Below, piece after piece: positions 18,622 through 26,857 of a DNA stretch of 64,000 nucleotides (the first letter of the stretch is position 1; each line of letters starts with the position of its first letter). The stretch is from Anderseniella sp. (lineage in GTDB: Bacteria > Pseudomonadota > Alphaproteobacteria > Rhizobiales > Aestuariivirgaceae). Under the pieces are notes generated by a model that saw only the letters and a program-made list of their open reading frames with translations, was not told the origin of the DNA and did not search any database. The position numbers and the translations under genes were made by a program. The stretch is taken from positions 186,001 through 250,000 of the forward strand of contig JANQOK010000013.1 of NCBI GenBank assembly GCA_028289645.1. Direction: 5' to 3'.

Positions 18622-18981
18622 TCAGCAGCCGTTGCGGCGTATGCAGCGGCGAACGCGGCGTCTGCTTTCAAACCTGCGGCGGCAGCTGCGGCGAACCCGG
18701 CGGCACGAGCGGCTATATGAACCGTGGTAATTGTAGTAGCCCGGACCGATGTAGATGCCCCCGGGTCCAAACCCAAATCCACCACCGCAAACGCCGTGGC
18801 GACGGCAGTTGTGCCTGTGATCGAATGGCTTGATATGAACTAAAGTCAGGCCTTCAATAGTGGATTCCTGAACCGTCGACTGAGCCAGGTTGCCGGTTGA
18901 TACCGGTGCTGCCTTTGCACCTGTCATCGCAACCAGAACGGCAAAAGTCGCCAACGTGACTGCGAGGAGGAATTTCTTCAT
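18622..18981 (-). CDS. Small secreted Gly-rich, Cys/Arg-rich protein
   Basis: This 119-residue protein has a clear signal peptide (MKKFLLAVTLATFAVLVAMT, then GAKA). A Gly/Tyr-rich middle (CGGGFGFGPGGIYIGPGYYN) is followed by a C-terminal tail dense in Arg and Cys, where CRR-type repeats occur about four times. AGGAG precedes the ATG. It has its own strong terminator. I do not recognise a family with confidence; it recalls small exported basic proteins of Rhizobiales. The mature tail is strongly positive, which suggests binding to envelope polyanions. Confidence 0.8.
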   Translation of the reverse strand: MKKFLLAVTLATFAVLVAMTGAKAAPVSTGNLAQSTVQESTIEGLTLVHIKPFDHRHNCRRHGVCGGGFGFGPGGIYIGPGYYNYHGSYSRSCRRVRRSCRRRFESRRRVRRCIRRNGC

Positions 18982-19111
18982 TTTATTAAGCTCCTAATTT
19001 TCGGATTTTCTCGCTTACCCCCAACAAGGTTACCCGCGAATCAGCCACTTGTCTCCAGCTTTCTTAATATTTGTTAATGAAATTTGACGCTGCGATGCAG
19101 CAATCTGGCCG

Positions 19112-20083
19112 CTACTGGATCTTGACCAGAGCGAGGCAAGCCTTGGGCAGCCATGCCAGGGTCTTGCGGGCAATGGGCTTTTTGCGTGGGATCGGCACCC
19201 CGTTGACGATCGTCGGGCGCTTCTTCGCCTTTCTGTAAACACGCTTCTTCCACGGCTTGTCAGAGTACCAGTAGGCCAGTTCGCTGCCGCATCCGGTGCC
19301 GTCCTTGGGGCGCGGCGCTGGCTGATTCTTGCACTGCGGCGACCCGGACGGACACTTCATGCGGATATGAAAATGGTAGTTGTGCCCCTTAAGAGGTCGT
19401 ACCTTGGCCAGCCACTTGCCCTTTTTTCCGGCCCAGTCGCACAGTGCCTTCTTGATTGGCGGATGCACGAATATGCGCGCCACCTGTTTGTAGGAGGCTG
19501 CGCGCTTGATCAGCTTCGCATGGGCCTCTGTCCAGCGTTTCGGGTTGATGCGCTTGCGGTCCAGGGTCATCAGGGTCGCCGACTTGGTTTCGCGCTCCTT
19601 GCGGGTGAGTGTGCGGTCCGGCATGGGGGTCAGCCAGATGTCCGCATCCAGACCGGCCTGGTGCGACGCGTGACCGGAAAGCATGGGGCCGCCGCGCGGT
19701 TGTTGCAGGTCTCCGACCAGCAATCCGTTCCAACCATCATTTTTCTTGGCTTCGACGGCAAGGCGTTTGACGAGTTTGATGAGCTTCGGGTGCCCCCAGG
19801 CGCGATCTCGTGACGGGCGCATGACCTGCCACGCAGGTCCGTCCGCCGGCATTTCCTCGGCACCCGCGACACAGCCGCGGGCGTACGATCCGAACACTTC
19901 CGGTTTCAGCGGAGCCGGCCCGGTCATATGGCCAAAATAGAGCCGTGCCGGAATAGCATTGGAAATAGCCGGAACGGGTGGTTTCTCGATGTCCTCAACC
20001 GTTCCCTTGGTCTGTGCCGATGCATGTGAGGATGACAGCAGCAGGGCCGCGCCTGCGAGTGCGGCAGCAAGTGTTTTCCGCAC
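19112..20083 (-). CDS. mepA: Penicillin-insensitive murein endopeptidase
   Basis: This periplasmic metallopeptidase cleaves D-Ala-mDAP cross-links in peptidoglycan. About 323 residues from a GTG start at 20083, chosen because GGGAG lies 7 bases upstream and the product then begins with a signal peptide (MRKTLAAALAGAALLLSSSH, then ASAQ). The zinc-binding motif SGHASHQAGLDADIW is present, as is the later HNYHFHIRMKCP. A longer ATG frame up to 20404 would run through the sspB gene and lacks family similarity there. It follows sspB by 22 bases. Confidence 0.92.
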   Translation of the reverse strand: MRKTLAAALAGAALLLSSSHASAQTKGTVEDIEKPPVPAISNAIPARLYFGHMTGPAPLKPEVFGSYARGCVAGAEEMPADGPAWQVMRPSRDRAWGHPKLIKLVKRLAVEAKKNDGWNGLLVGDLQQPRGGPMLSGHASHQAGLDADIWLTPMPDRTLTRKERETKSATLMTLDRKRINPKRWTEAHAKLIKRAASYKQVARIFVHPPIKKALCDWAGKKGKWLAKVRPLKGHNYHFHIRMKCPSGSPQCKNQPAPRPKDGTGCGSELAYWYSDKPWKKRVYRKAKKRPTIVNGVPIPRKKPIARKTLAWLPKACLALVKIQ

Positions 20084-20105
20084 TTCGTTGCTCCCAAAAT
20101 GGAAG

Positions 20106-20651
20106 CTACTTTTTGCGAAACGCATCCAGTGAAACCACTGTTGTATCATCGTTCGACGCCTTCGCCGCGCCCGCCTGATCATTGGCGCTACATGGGTTTG
20201 GTACGGCGGCGACAGTTTCCTGCGCATTACCGGCGCTGTCAATGTCGGCGGTATCGCTGTCTGCGCCATCGTCCAGCGCGCCCGGCTCGAACTGCAGACC
20301 GAATTGCACCGTTGGATCAAAGAACCCCTTGATCGACGCAAACGGTACCACCAGCCGTTCCGAAATATTGTCGAATGACAACTGGACCTCGAAATGCTTG
20401 TCAAAGACGTTGAGATCCGAGAACTGATGCTGCAGTACGATCGTCATGTCGTCCGGATACTTGGCCTTGAGGCGGTTTGAGACGGACGCGCCGGGGAAGT
20501 TGGTGTCGAAGGAAATGAAGAAATGATGCTCACCAGGCAAGCCGTCCCTGACAACACGCTGCAAGGCGAGCTTAACAACCGACCGCAGGGCGTGTTGCGC
20601 CAACACGTCATAACGCATCAAATCTTCTGGCATGCTGTCTCCGTCACTCAC
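20106..20651 (-). CDS. sspB: SspB-like ClpXP adaptor protein
   Basis: This 181-residue protein is the alphaproteobacterial type of SspB, which tethers ssrA-tagged proteins to the ClpX unfoldase. The body (RYDVLAQHALRSVVKLALQ, HHFFISFDTNFPGASVS, YPDDMTIVLQHQF, FDNISERLVVPFASIKGFFDP) matches the family fold. An acidic, low-complexity linker follows and ends with VVSLDAFRKK, the short tail expected to dock on ClpX. The tmRNA gene that encodes the tag lies less than 1 kb upstream on the same strand. Confidence 0.92.
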   Translation of the reverse strand: MSDGDSMPEDLMRYDVLAQHALRSVVKLALQRVVRDGLPGEHHFFISFDTNFPGASVSNRLKAKYPDDMTIVLQHQFSDLNVFDKHFEVQLSFDNISERLVVPFASIKGFFDPTVQFGLQFEPGALDDGADSDTADIDSAGNAQETVAAVPNPCSANDQAGAAKASNDDTTVVSLDAFRKK

Positions 20652-20789
20652 GGTTGTTCTTCTTCTGCTTTTACGAACTGATTCTGTTTTCAGCGCACAC
20701 CTTACAGCTTTAGCGGTGGTTCGGCCATCGTAGCGCTTTGAAAGTGCACAACCTTGTTAACATTGCGGGCGGAACTGTGGCAGCGCATA

Positions 20790-20820
20790 AAAATGCCCCG
20801 CCCATGAATTTGGGCGGGGC
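20790..20820 (-). terminator. Rho-independent terminator
   Basis: GCCCCGCCCA and TGGGCGGGGC form a perfect 10-bp stem with a 6-base loop at 20795-20820. On the minus strand it is followed by ATTTTTATG. It lies 49 bases after the stop of the cupredoxin-like gene. Confidence 0.85.
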
Positions 20821-20869
20821 GAACAGGGTGTGCCGGGCGAATGCCGGCACGTTCATGTGTTCAACAAAC

Positions 20870-21343
20870 TCAGCCTTCGACCTTGATGGTGTAGTCGGGC
20901 GTGGTGTTGAGCGGGCATGAGAAGTAGTAAGTGCCAGGCTTGAGGTTGATGGCGTAGTCCTTGGTCACGCCCTGGTCCAGACCGCCACCGGACACCTTCG
21001 GCAGGGTCAGGCGGCTGACACCGGCGCCACGCAGGTAGAAGCCAAGGCCATAGGGAACGTCCTTATTGGTGACGCGGAACACGTGCTTGCCCGGCTTCAG
21101 GGTCATCACTTTGGCAGTCTTCAGGCGTTCGTCCGCCGTCTTGGCATTGATTGCCTCACAGTCGGCCTTCTTGGTTGACTTGTAGCCGTGGTCCTTGTCC
21201 TCGACTTCCACAAACTGACAGGCAGTCTGGGTCAGTTCGACGACTTTGGCGTCTTCGGCCAGGGCAGAAGATGATGTCATGGAAACCGCTGCCAGGGCGG
21301 AGACGGCTGTTGCGAAAGTTGAAGCGGTAAGACGTTTCAGCAT
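20870..21343 (-). CDS. Cupredoxin-like periplasmic protein lacking the usual copper ligands
   Basis: This 157-residue exported protein has a signal peptide (MLKRLTASTFATAVSALAAV, then SMTSSSALA). Its C-terminal half has cupredoxin-like strands: LKPGKHVFRVTNKDVPYGLG and LKPGTYYFSCPLNTTPDYTI. In plastocyanin-type proteins the first ligand His follows the NxD turn and the Cys is followed by His and Met. Here Tyr replaces the first His and no His or Met follows the Cys. It may therefore be a structural homologue or bind copper differently. It is a single-gene unit with its own terminator and a CRP/FNR-like box upstream. Confidence 0.78.
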   Translation of the reverse strand: MLKRLTASTFATAVSALAAVSMTSSSALAEDAKVVELTQTACQFVEVEDKDHGYKSTKKADCEAINAKTADERLKTAKVMTLKPGKHVFRVTNKDVPYGLGFYLRGAGVSRLTLPKVSGGGLDQGVTKDYAINLKPGTYYFSCPLNTTPDYTIKVEG

Positions 21344-21450
21344 TGGTGCAATCCTTCGTGAATGTCTGCAGGTGAAACTCGGTTGAGGTTTGGAAATTGT
21401 TGTATAGCCAAGCTTGCTGAAACGAAAATGACGATGTGGTGAGTGATTTC

Positions 21451-21464
21451 GTGATCGTGATCAC
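21451..21464. promoter_or_regulatory. CRP/FNR-family palindrome upstream of the cupredoxin-like gene
   Basis: GTGATCGTGATCAC contains TGAT-N4-ATCA, the half-site layout bound by CRP/FNR-type regulators. It lies 108 bases before the cupredoxin-like gene's start. G/C at the outer positions differs from the canonical T/A of FNR sites, so a CRP- or NnrR/Dnr-like protein is also possible. Confidence 0.45.
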
Positions 21465-21520
21465 ATCCGTGGCAATGTCACAACTGCCGGTACATTCTGC
21501 GCATCTGCCGATGATTGAGT

Positions 21521-21930
21521 GGGGGCTTCTGTTGCCAGGTGCCCCCGAACCCCGCCTAGGCCTGCGACGGCCTAGGACTTAGATCGAAGCGATCGGACTG
21601 CGTTACGCAGCCAGACGTGCTTCCGCATAGTTGTCGTTTGCAACTACTAAAATAGCCCGATAACGGCGGTACAATGCCGAGCAAAAGCAAACCCTTTACG
21701 CCCTCGTCGATCCTGGTTCACCCCCAGCAGATACTGCCTGGCGGGGTCAACTTGCCACCTGATGCAGTCAAAAGCAGCATTTGGTGGAGGTGCCGGGTAC
21801 TGCCCCCGGGTCCGAATGGTTTATTACGATCGCCATTTATCGCTATAGCTGATGCAAGCACCAGCAAGGGCAATATAGTGTGCCATGGCAGTAAAATAAA
21901 GCCTTCAAACCATTCGGGCTGATACTTCAG
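21521..21930 (-). ncRNA. ssrA: Two-piece (circularly permuted) tmRNA
   Basis: On the minus strand the acceptor piece comes first and ends CACCTCC-ACCA at 21792-21782, preceded by a T-arm-like stem CCGGG/CCCGG. An intervening segment (about 21781-21726) follows. The coding piece then begins GGGGGTGAACCAGGATCGAC at 21725. GGGGGTG pairs with CACCTCC to form a 7-bp acceptor stem whose third pair is G-U, the alanine identity element. The coding piece carries a tag frame (21641-21603). It ends with stem CCTAGGCC/GGCCTAGG and a GGGGGC/GCCCCC hairpin. This acceptor-first order is the known alphaproteobacterial permutation. The 5' boundary near 21920-21930 is approximate. Confidence 0.93.
21603..21641 (-). 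other. tmRNA proteolysis-tag reading frame
   Basis: The codons read GCA AAC GAC AAC TAT GCG GAA GCA CGT CTG GCT GCG TAA, giving ANDNYAEARLAA and a stop. With the alanine carried by tmRNA the tag is AANDNYAEARLAA. The N-terminal AANDNY part is the type bound by SspB and the terminal LAA the part bound by ClpX. Confidence 0.93.
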
Positions 21931-21982
21931 GAGCCCGGACTGGCGGTGTTTGGACTTCCCTAGGGTGCGTGATGTGCTAAGA

Positions 21983-22015
21983 TTTGCAGATCAGCAGGGG
22001 TGTCACCTCTGCAAA
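21983..22015. promoter_or_regulatory. Inverted repeat between ssrA and the DUF2853 gene
   Basis: TTTGCAGA (21983-21990) and TCTGCAAA (22008-22015) form an 8-bp inverted repeat with a 17-base spacer. It sits in the 170-base divergent region between tmRNA and the DUF2853 gene, so it could be an operator or part of a leader. No clear promoter hexamers were identified. Confidence 0.35.
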
Positions 22016-22100
22016 GTCAGACGGGATCAGCAAATGAGGCGGCCGATTTGCGTTTTCGCCCCGATCGAGTAACGGACAGGTATCCAAGAGGGAAACAGCG

Positions 22101-22421
22101 ATGGCCGACAATACACAGTACTACGACGATGTTGAAAAATTCACCGGCAATGTCAGCAATGCCGCAGTAGATGAAATCGTGAAATATTGCGGTATCGCGC
22201 TGCGCTCGAAGGATGCATCGCTGGTGTCATGTTCCGACCCGGTGGAACTTGGCAGGGTGCGGGACGGATTTGCCTCCAAGAAGCTTGGCCTGGCCGGCGA
22301 TGCGGCCGACAAGGCCATCGCCGCTGTCTGCGAGAAAATGAAGGATGACCGGCAGAAGAGCCGGGTGACGTTCTACTACCTGCTTGCTGAAGAGTCGGGC
22401 ACCATGAGTGCGCTTGCCTGA
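22101..22421 (+). CDS. DUF2853 family protein
   Basis: This 106-residue soluble protein matches DUF2853 (VEKFTGNVSNAAVDEIVKYC, SLVSCSDPVELGRVRDGF, then KLGL and KSRVTFYYLLAE). The family is small, helical and of unknown function. AGAGGG lies well placed before the ATG. It stands alone between tmRNA and thyA, with 97 bases before thyA. Confidence 0.87.
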   Translation: MADNTQYYDDVEKFTGNVSNAAVDEIVKYCGIALRSKDASLVSCSDPVELGRVRDGFASKKLGLAGDAADKAIAAVCEKMKDDRQKSRVTFYYLLAEESGTMSALA

Positions 22422-22518
22422 TCCACTGAAAACACAGATCCCGGACAGTTTGTTGATTGCCGCCGGCTAGCTTTTCGCGGTAGCTTCGCGCTTTCAAGGG
22501 ACGACGGAGATTCGACAA

Positions 22519-23313
22519 ATGCAGCAGTATCTCGACCTGCTCAGGACCGTGCGCGATACCGGCACCAGGAAGGGTGATCGGACCGGAACCGGGACCTTGT
22601 CTGTGTTCGGCCACCAGATGCGGTTTGACCTGGCCGACGGATTTCCGGTGTTGACGACGAAGAAACTGCATCTGCGCTCCATCATCATCGAATTGTTGTG
22701 GTTCCTGCGCGGCGACACCAACATCAAGTGGTTGCACGACAACAAGGTTTCGATCTGGGACGAGTGGGCCGATGAGAACGGTGACCTCGGACCGGTTTAC
22801 GGATACCAGTGGCGATCATGGCCGGCGCGTGACGGATCGACGATTGACCAGATCGCCGGCGTGGTGGAGCGCATTAGGAAGACCCCCGATTCCCGCCGCC
22901 TAATCGTGACGGCCTGGAACCCGGCGGATGTCGACAAGATGGCGTTGCCACCGTGCCACTGCCTGTTCCAGTTCTACGTAGCTGACGGCAAGCTGTCGTG
23001 CCAGTTGTATCAGCGCTCGGCCGACATATTCCTGGGAGTGCCGTTCAACATCGCGTCCTATGCATTGCTGACCCACATGATAGCGCACGTTACGGGGCTG
23101 AAGGTAGGTGAATTCGTTCACACGCTGGGCGATGCCCATATCTATTCCAACCATCTTGACCAGGCGGATGAACAATTGAGCAGGACCCCGCATGCCCTGC
23201 CACGACTGGTGTTGAAACGGGACGTAGAGACACTGGATGAATTCGTCTACGAGGATTTCGAGATCGTCGGCTACGAGGCTCACCCCAACATCGCGGCTCC
23301 GATAGCGGTATGA
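22519..23313 (+). CDS. thyA: Thymidylate synthase
   Basis: This enzyme methylates dUMP to dTMP using methylenetetrahydrofolate. It has 264 residues, the usual length. The nucleophile Cys is in [12 protein letters not shown], and the dUMP/folate contacts include [20 protein letters not shown] and HIYSNH. It opens a run of four genes with overlapping stop/start codons that includes folA, which regenerates the folate consumed here. Confidence 0.97.
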   Translation: MQQYLDLLRTVRDTGTRKGDRTGTGTLSVFGHQMRFDLADGFPVLTTKKLHLRSIIIELLWFLRGDTNIKWLHDNKVSIWDEWADENGDLGPVYGYQWRSWPARDGSTIDQIAGVVERIRKTPDSRRLIVTAWNPADVDKMALPPCHCLFQFYVADGKLSCQLYQRSADIFLGVPFNIASYALLTHMIAHVTGLKVGEFVHTLGDAHIYSNHLDQADEQLSRTPHALPRLVLKRDVETLDEFVYEDFEIVGYEAHPNIAAPIAV

Positions 23314-23792
23314 GCATTGTAATTCGCAGCGCCAGGGCAGGAGACGGGCCCGCCCTGCGCGACCTTATCGTCGCCCTGGCCGATCATCAGGGGCAAGCTG
23401 GCCTGGTCACGGCAAATGCGGCTGAACTGGAAACGGTGCTGTGCTCGCAGGATGATCATCGTGGCTGTCTGGTGGCCGACCTGGACGGGAAACCGGTTGG
23501 GCTTGCGTACTGGTACGAGGTGTTCACGACTTTTTCAGGCAAGTCGAAACTGTATCTGGAAGACCTGATTGTCAGTCCGCAAGCGCGATCGTCGGGCACT
23601 GGATTCCTGCTGATGCAGAAACTGGCACAAATCTGTGTCGAGCGCGGCTATCCCCGGTTTGAATGGCTGGCACTGAGTGAAAATGAGGTCGGGCGAAAAT
23701 TCTATCGCCGCATTGGCGGCAATATCAAACAAGGTGCGGATACATGGCATTTGCCGGAAACTGCCATCCGGGCCCTGGCGGAGCAGCCGTGA
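23310..23792 (+). CDS. GNAT family N-acetyltransferase
   Basis: This is a 160-residue GNAT protein. The acetyl-CoA motif region is [19 protein letters not shown], with the C-terminal [19 protein letters not shown]. Its ATG overlaps the thyA stop (ATGA), and its stop overlaps the folA start by one base, so translation is coupled. The acceptor is unknown; it resembles diamine/small-amine acetyltransferases. Confidence 0.88.
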   Translation: MSIVIRSARAGDGPALRDLIVALADHQGQAGLVTANAAELETVLCSQDDHRGCLVADLDGKPVGLAYWYEVFTTFSGKSKLYLEDLIVSPQARSSGTGFLLMQKLAQICVERGYPRFEWLALSENEVGRKFYRRIGGNIKQGADTWHLPETAIRALAEQP

Positions 23793-24286
23793 TGCGGGTG
23801 TCCGCGGTGGTGGCTGCGTCCGACAATGGTGTAATCGGGCGTGATGGCGGTCTGCCCTGGCATGTTTCGTCAGACATGAAACTGTTCAAGGAAATCACCC
23901 TGGGCAAGCCAGTTATCATGGGCAGACGGACATGGGAGAGCCTGCCGCGCAGACCATTGCCGGGCAGGCGTAACATCGTCGTTACCCGGCAGCAGGAGTT
24001 TTCCGACGACGGTGCAGAACCGGCACATTCGGTAGAGGAAGCGCTTGCCATGTGCGCCGGAGAGGCAGAGGTTTCAATCATCGGCGGTGGCCAGATCTAT
24101 GCGGATGCGATGGCGCGCACCGACCGCATCTACCTGACCCGCATTCACATGCAGGTTGACGGCGACACCTTTCTGCCGGAACTGGCCGACAGTGACTGGC
24201 AGGAGGTGGAACGGCGCCCGTTTATCAAAGGCGAGCGTGACGATGCCGCCTTCACCCTGATCGTGCTGGATCGGATAAAGTCATGA
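23792..24286 (+). CDS. folA: Dihydrofolate reductase
   Basis: This enzyme reduces dihydrofolate to tetrahydrofolate with NADPH. It has 164 residues from the ATG at 23792, which overlaps the previous stop as TGATG. The longer open frame from 23744 is rejected because the family begins at [16 protein letters not shown]. Active-site elements are GVIGRDGGLPWH and VIMGRRTWESLP, followed by IIGGGQIYA. Adjacent thyA produces the dihydrofolate it recycles. Confidence 0.96.
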   Translation: MRVSAVVAASDNGVIGRDGGLPWHVSSDMKLFKEITLGKPVIMGRRTWESLPRRPLPGRRNIVVTRQQEFSDDGAEPAHSVEEALAMCAGEAEVSIIGGGQIYADAMARTDRIYLTRIHMQVDGDTFLPELADSDWQEVERRPFIKGERDDAAFTLIVLDRIKS

Positions 24287-25539
24287 GTGAACAGCCGGAT
24301 GTCGTGATTGTCGGGGCCGGGGCCGCCGGTGTCGGCGCTGGCATGGAGCTGCAAAAACGGGGCGTGCCGTTCGTCATTCTGGAGGCTTCCGGCCGGGCAG
24401 GCGGGCGTGCCTACACCGACAAGACGTCGCTGCCATATGCCTGGGACCAGGGATGCCACTGGCTGCATTGTGCGGATGTGAACCCGCTGGTGGCGCAGGC
24501 TGACCGGGTTGGGACGGAATACCTGAAAGGCGGCCGTGAAGACTGGAACGCACTGTGGGCAAACGGGGAATGGGCCGACAAGGCCGGTCGGGCCGATACG
24601 CTGAAAACCATGGAGGCGGCCTTCGAGGCCGTTTATGAGGCGGGCAGCGGCGGACGTGATGTACCGATCGTTGACGTTCTTCCTGATGCCGGCGAATTGG
24701 CGCCTGTTGTCCGCCACTGGATACAACTGATGTCGTCGGGCGATCCGGAGCAGGTTTCAACCCGCAGCTATGCTGACTATCAGGACACCGAACAGAACTG
24801 GCCGGTGAAATCCGGCTATGGCGACCTGATCGAGCGGCTGGCGCAAGAGTTGCCGGTTCGGCTGAACACGCCGGTCAGCGGCATCGAGCAGCACGCCGAT
24901 GGTGTCCGGGTGACGACCGGCGGCGGCACAATTGAGGCGAAGGCAGCAATCGTAACGGCCTCCACGGCAGTGCTGAACGCCGGTGAAGTCAAGATTGGAC
25001 GCGGTCCGGCGCGCGATCTGCTGGCACTGGTTGAGAATGTGCCATGCGGGAATTACGAGAAGGTGGCGATTGCGTTTGACCGCGACGTGTTCGGTGGCAT
25101 CGAGCAACCCTCCGTAAATATTCTGCCCGAAGACGGTGCTGTGCCGATGAACTTCCAGTTCGCCAATTTCGGCAATCCGATGGTGATCGGCCATGTGGCG
25201 GGCAGCGTGGCGAAACAACTGCTGGCTGAAGGTGACGCGGCGATGGTGGCGTTTGCCATGGACCGGCTGATCGCCGCTTTCGGATCCGACATCAAGGCCA
25301 GGATGGTGAACGCGGCCACTACGAACTGGGGCGGCAATCGCTTTGTGAGAGGCGGATACAGTTTCGCCAGGCCGGGCTGCGCGCATCAGCGTCATGAGAT
25401 GATTGAGACAGATACCGGCAACCTGGCATTTGCCGGAGAGGCCTTTTCGAGGCACTGGGAGGCTACGGCACACGGCGCCTGGGCCAGCGGGCGCGATGTT
25501 GCCGGCCGACTGGTGGACAATTTATCGCTGGCAAGCTAG
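24283..25539 (+). CDS. FAD-dependent amine oxidase family protein
   Basis: This 418-residue flavoprotein has an N-terminal FAD-binding fold (VVIVGAGAAGVGAGMELQKR, then ILEASGRAGGRAY) and the C-terminal FAD contact GNLAFAGEAFSRHW. The pattern is that of flavin monoamine oxidases and related amino-oxidoreductases. Its ATG overlaps the folA stop (ATGA), so it belongs to the same transcript. Substrate unknown; polyamine or aromatic amine oxidation is possible. Confidence 0.87.
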   Translation: MSEQPDVVIVGAGAAGVGAGMELQKRGVPFVILEASGRAGGRAYTDKTSLPYAWDQGCHWLHCADVNPLVAQADRVGTEYLKGGREDWNALWANGEWADKAGRADTLKTMEAAFEAVYEAGSGGRDVPIVDVLPDAGELAPVVRHWIQLMSSGDPEQVSTRSYADYQDTEQNWPVKSGYGDLIERLAQELPVRLNTPVSGIEQHADGVRVTTGGGTIEAKAAIVTASTAVLNAGEVKIGRGPARDLLALVENVPCGNYEKVAIAFDRDVFGGIEQPSVNILPEDGAVPMNFQFANFGNPMVIGHVAGSVAKQLLAEGDAAMVAFAMDRLIAAFGSDIKARMVNAATTNWGGNRFVRGGYSFARPGCAHQRHEMIETDTGNLAFAGEAFSRHWEATAHGAWASGRDVAGRLVDNLSLAS

Positions 25540-25548
25540 TCAGCACTT

Positions 25549-26388
25549 ATGAGTATTGCTGAAAACATCACGGCGCATGATGAAGCCGGTGGCCCGTCAC
25601 TGCTGCGTGCGGCGCCGGACAGTGTGTCGTTTCGCAAGCTGCGCAAACGGCTGGTGCGCAATGTGCGCCAGGTCATGGAAGATTTCTCCATGATACCCGG
25701 CAGTGGCGGCAAATGGCTGGTATGCCTGTCCGGCGGCAAGGACAGCTATGCGCTGCTGGCGTTGCTGTGCGACCTGAAATGGCGCGGACTGTTGCCGGTA
25801 GACCTCATGGCCTGCAACCTCGACCAGGGTCAACCTGGATTTCCCAAGCGTGTATTGCCGGACTTCCTGTCCGCACATGGTATCGATCATCGTATCGAAT
25901 ACCGCGACACATATTCGATCGTGACCGAAAAAGTGCCGCAGGGCGGCACATACTGTGCGCTGTGTTCGCGGCTCAGACGGGCGAATCTCTATCGCGTGGC
26001 ACGCGAAGAGGGTTGCTCGTCCATCGTCCTCGGCCACCACCGGGAAGACATTCTGGAAACGTTTTTCCTGAATCTGATGTATGGCGGCAGGCTGGAGGCG
26101 ATGCCGCCCAAGCTGCGCAATGATGAAAGGGACCTGACGGTGCTGCGCCCGCTGGCCTACTGTGCGGAGCAAGACGTCGCGAAACTCTCCTCGGCGCTGG
26201 AATTTCCCATCATCCCGTGTGATTTGTGCGGATCGCAGGATGGGCTCAAGCGCAACCAGATGAAAGCCATGCTGGACGCGATGGAAGCCCGCCAGCCGGG
26301 GCGCAAGGACATCATGCTGAAAGCCCTGAGCAACACCCGTCCCAGCCACCTGCTGGATCGAAATATTTTCGACTTTTCAGATGTTTAA
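25549..26388 (+). CDS. ttcA: tRNA 2-thiocytidine synthetase TtcA
   Basis: This enzyme thiolates cytidine 32 in certain tRNAs. 279 residues; the PP-loop ATP pyrophosphatase motif SGGKDS is near residue 61. Two CxxC pairs, [11 protein letters not shown] and IPCDLCGSQ, are the expected ligands of the catalytic [4Fe-4S] cluster, and [10 protein letters not shown] is typical. It follows the amine oxidase gene by 9 bases. Confidence 0.93.
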   Translation: MSIAENITAHDEAGGPSLLRAAPDSVSFRKLRKRLVRNVRQVMEDFSMIPGSGGKWLVCLSGGKDSYALLALLCDLKWRGLLPVDLMACNLDQGQPGFPKRVLPDFLSAHGIDHRIEYRDTYSIVTEKVPQGGTYCALCSRLRRANLYRVAREEGCSSIVLGHHREDILETFFLNLMYGGRLEAMPPKLRNDERDLTVLRPLAYCAEQDVAKLSSALEFPIIPCDLCGSQDGLKRNQMKAMLDAMEARQPGRKDIMLKALSNTRPSHLLDRNIFDFSDV

Positions 26389-26430
26389 TGGGATTTGTGA
26401 ATAAGCGCCCGGACTTGCAGAGGCGTTGAT

Positions 26431-26628
26431 CTAGCGTGAAGCGATCAGGGTTTCGGTCTGCACGTCATCAATGCCGTATGCGCTTGCCGCTTTGACGTTT
26501 TCGGAACTGCCGATGGCTATCGCCAGGATGGCAAACCAGGCGATGGTCAGAACGATTGCCAGGATCAGCGTCGGCTTGGAGATGGAGCGGTTTTCGGGGC
26601 TTTCGGATATCTCGGACTGGCTGGACAT
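26431..26628 (-). CDS. Hypothetical small single-pass membrane protein
   Basis: This putative protein of about 65 residues has one hydrophobic helix (LILAIVLTIAWFAILAIA) after a polar Ser/Glu-rich N-terminus. The start at 26628 (MSSQSEIS) is a guess, since no strong ribosome site is seen; the open frame extends to 26709. No family is recognised. It is convergent with ttcA. Confidence 0.42.
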   Translation of the reverse strand: MSSQSEISESPENRSISKPTLILAIVLTIAWFAILAIAIGSSENVKAASAYGIDDVQTETLIASR

Positions 26629-26773
26629 TGTGTCGATCTTTTCAAGTTTGTCTTTGAACTTGAATTGACCATAGGTACGCGCAGGCGGGCGCGATGTGAG
26701 GATTATCACTTATCGGTGAGCATCGGACTGTTTTTGCTCGCGATTCGGTTAAGGCCATCCGCTGCTGCTCAGA

Positions 26774-26808
26774 TAAAAACCGCACCCTCCCGGCAGGAAG
26801 ATGCGGTT
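26774..26808 (-). terminator. Rho-independent terminator
   Basis: On the minus strand AACCGCA pairs with TGCGGTT, with an inner CTTCC/GGAGG stem, followed by TTTTTATC. It lies 50 bases beyond the stop of the Tat-exported binding protein gene. Confidence 0.8.
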
Positions 26809-26857
26809 CTAATTGTGTCAGACCGCCATCAGATGGCGGCGATTGCCTGATGCGGGC

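Noticed and set aside
20084..20404. ATG-initiated extension of mepA
   Set aside because: It would overlap almost all of the 3' half of sspB; the GTG with a good ribosome site and a signal peptide explains the start.
21674..21922. 82-residue open frame on the plus strand
   Set aside because: It is antisense to the tmRNA gene and has no start signals or protein-like features; the conserved RNA elements explain the sequence.
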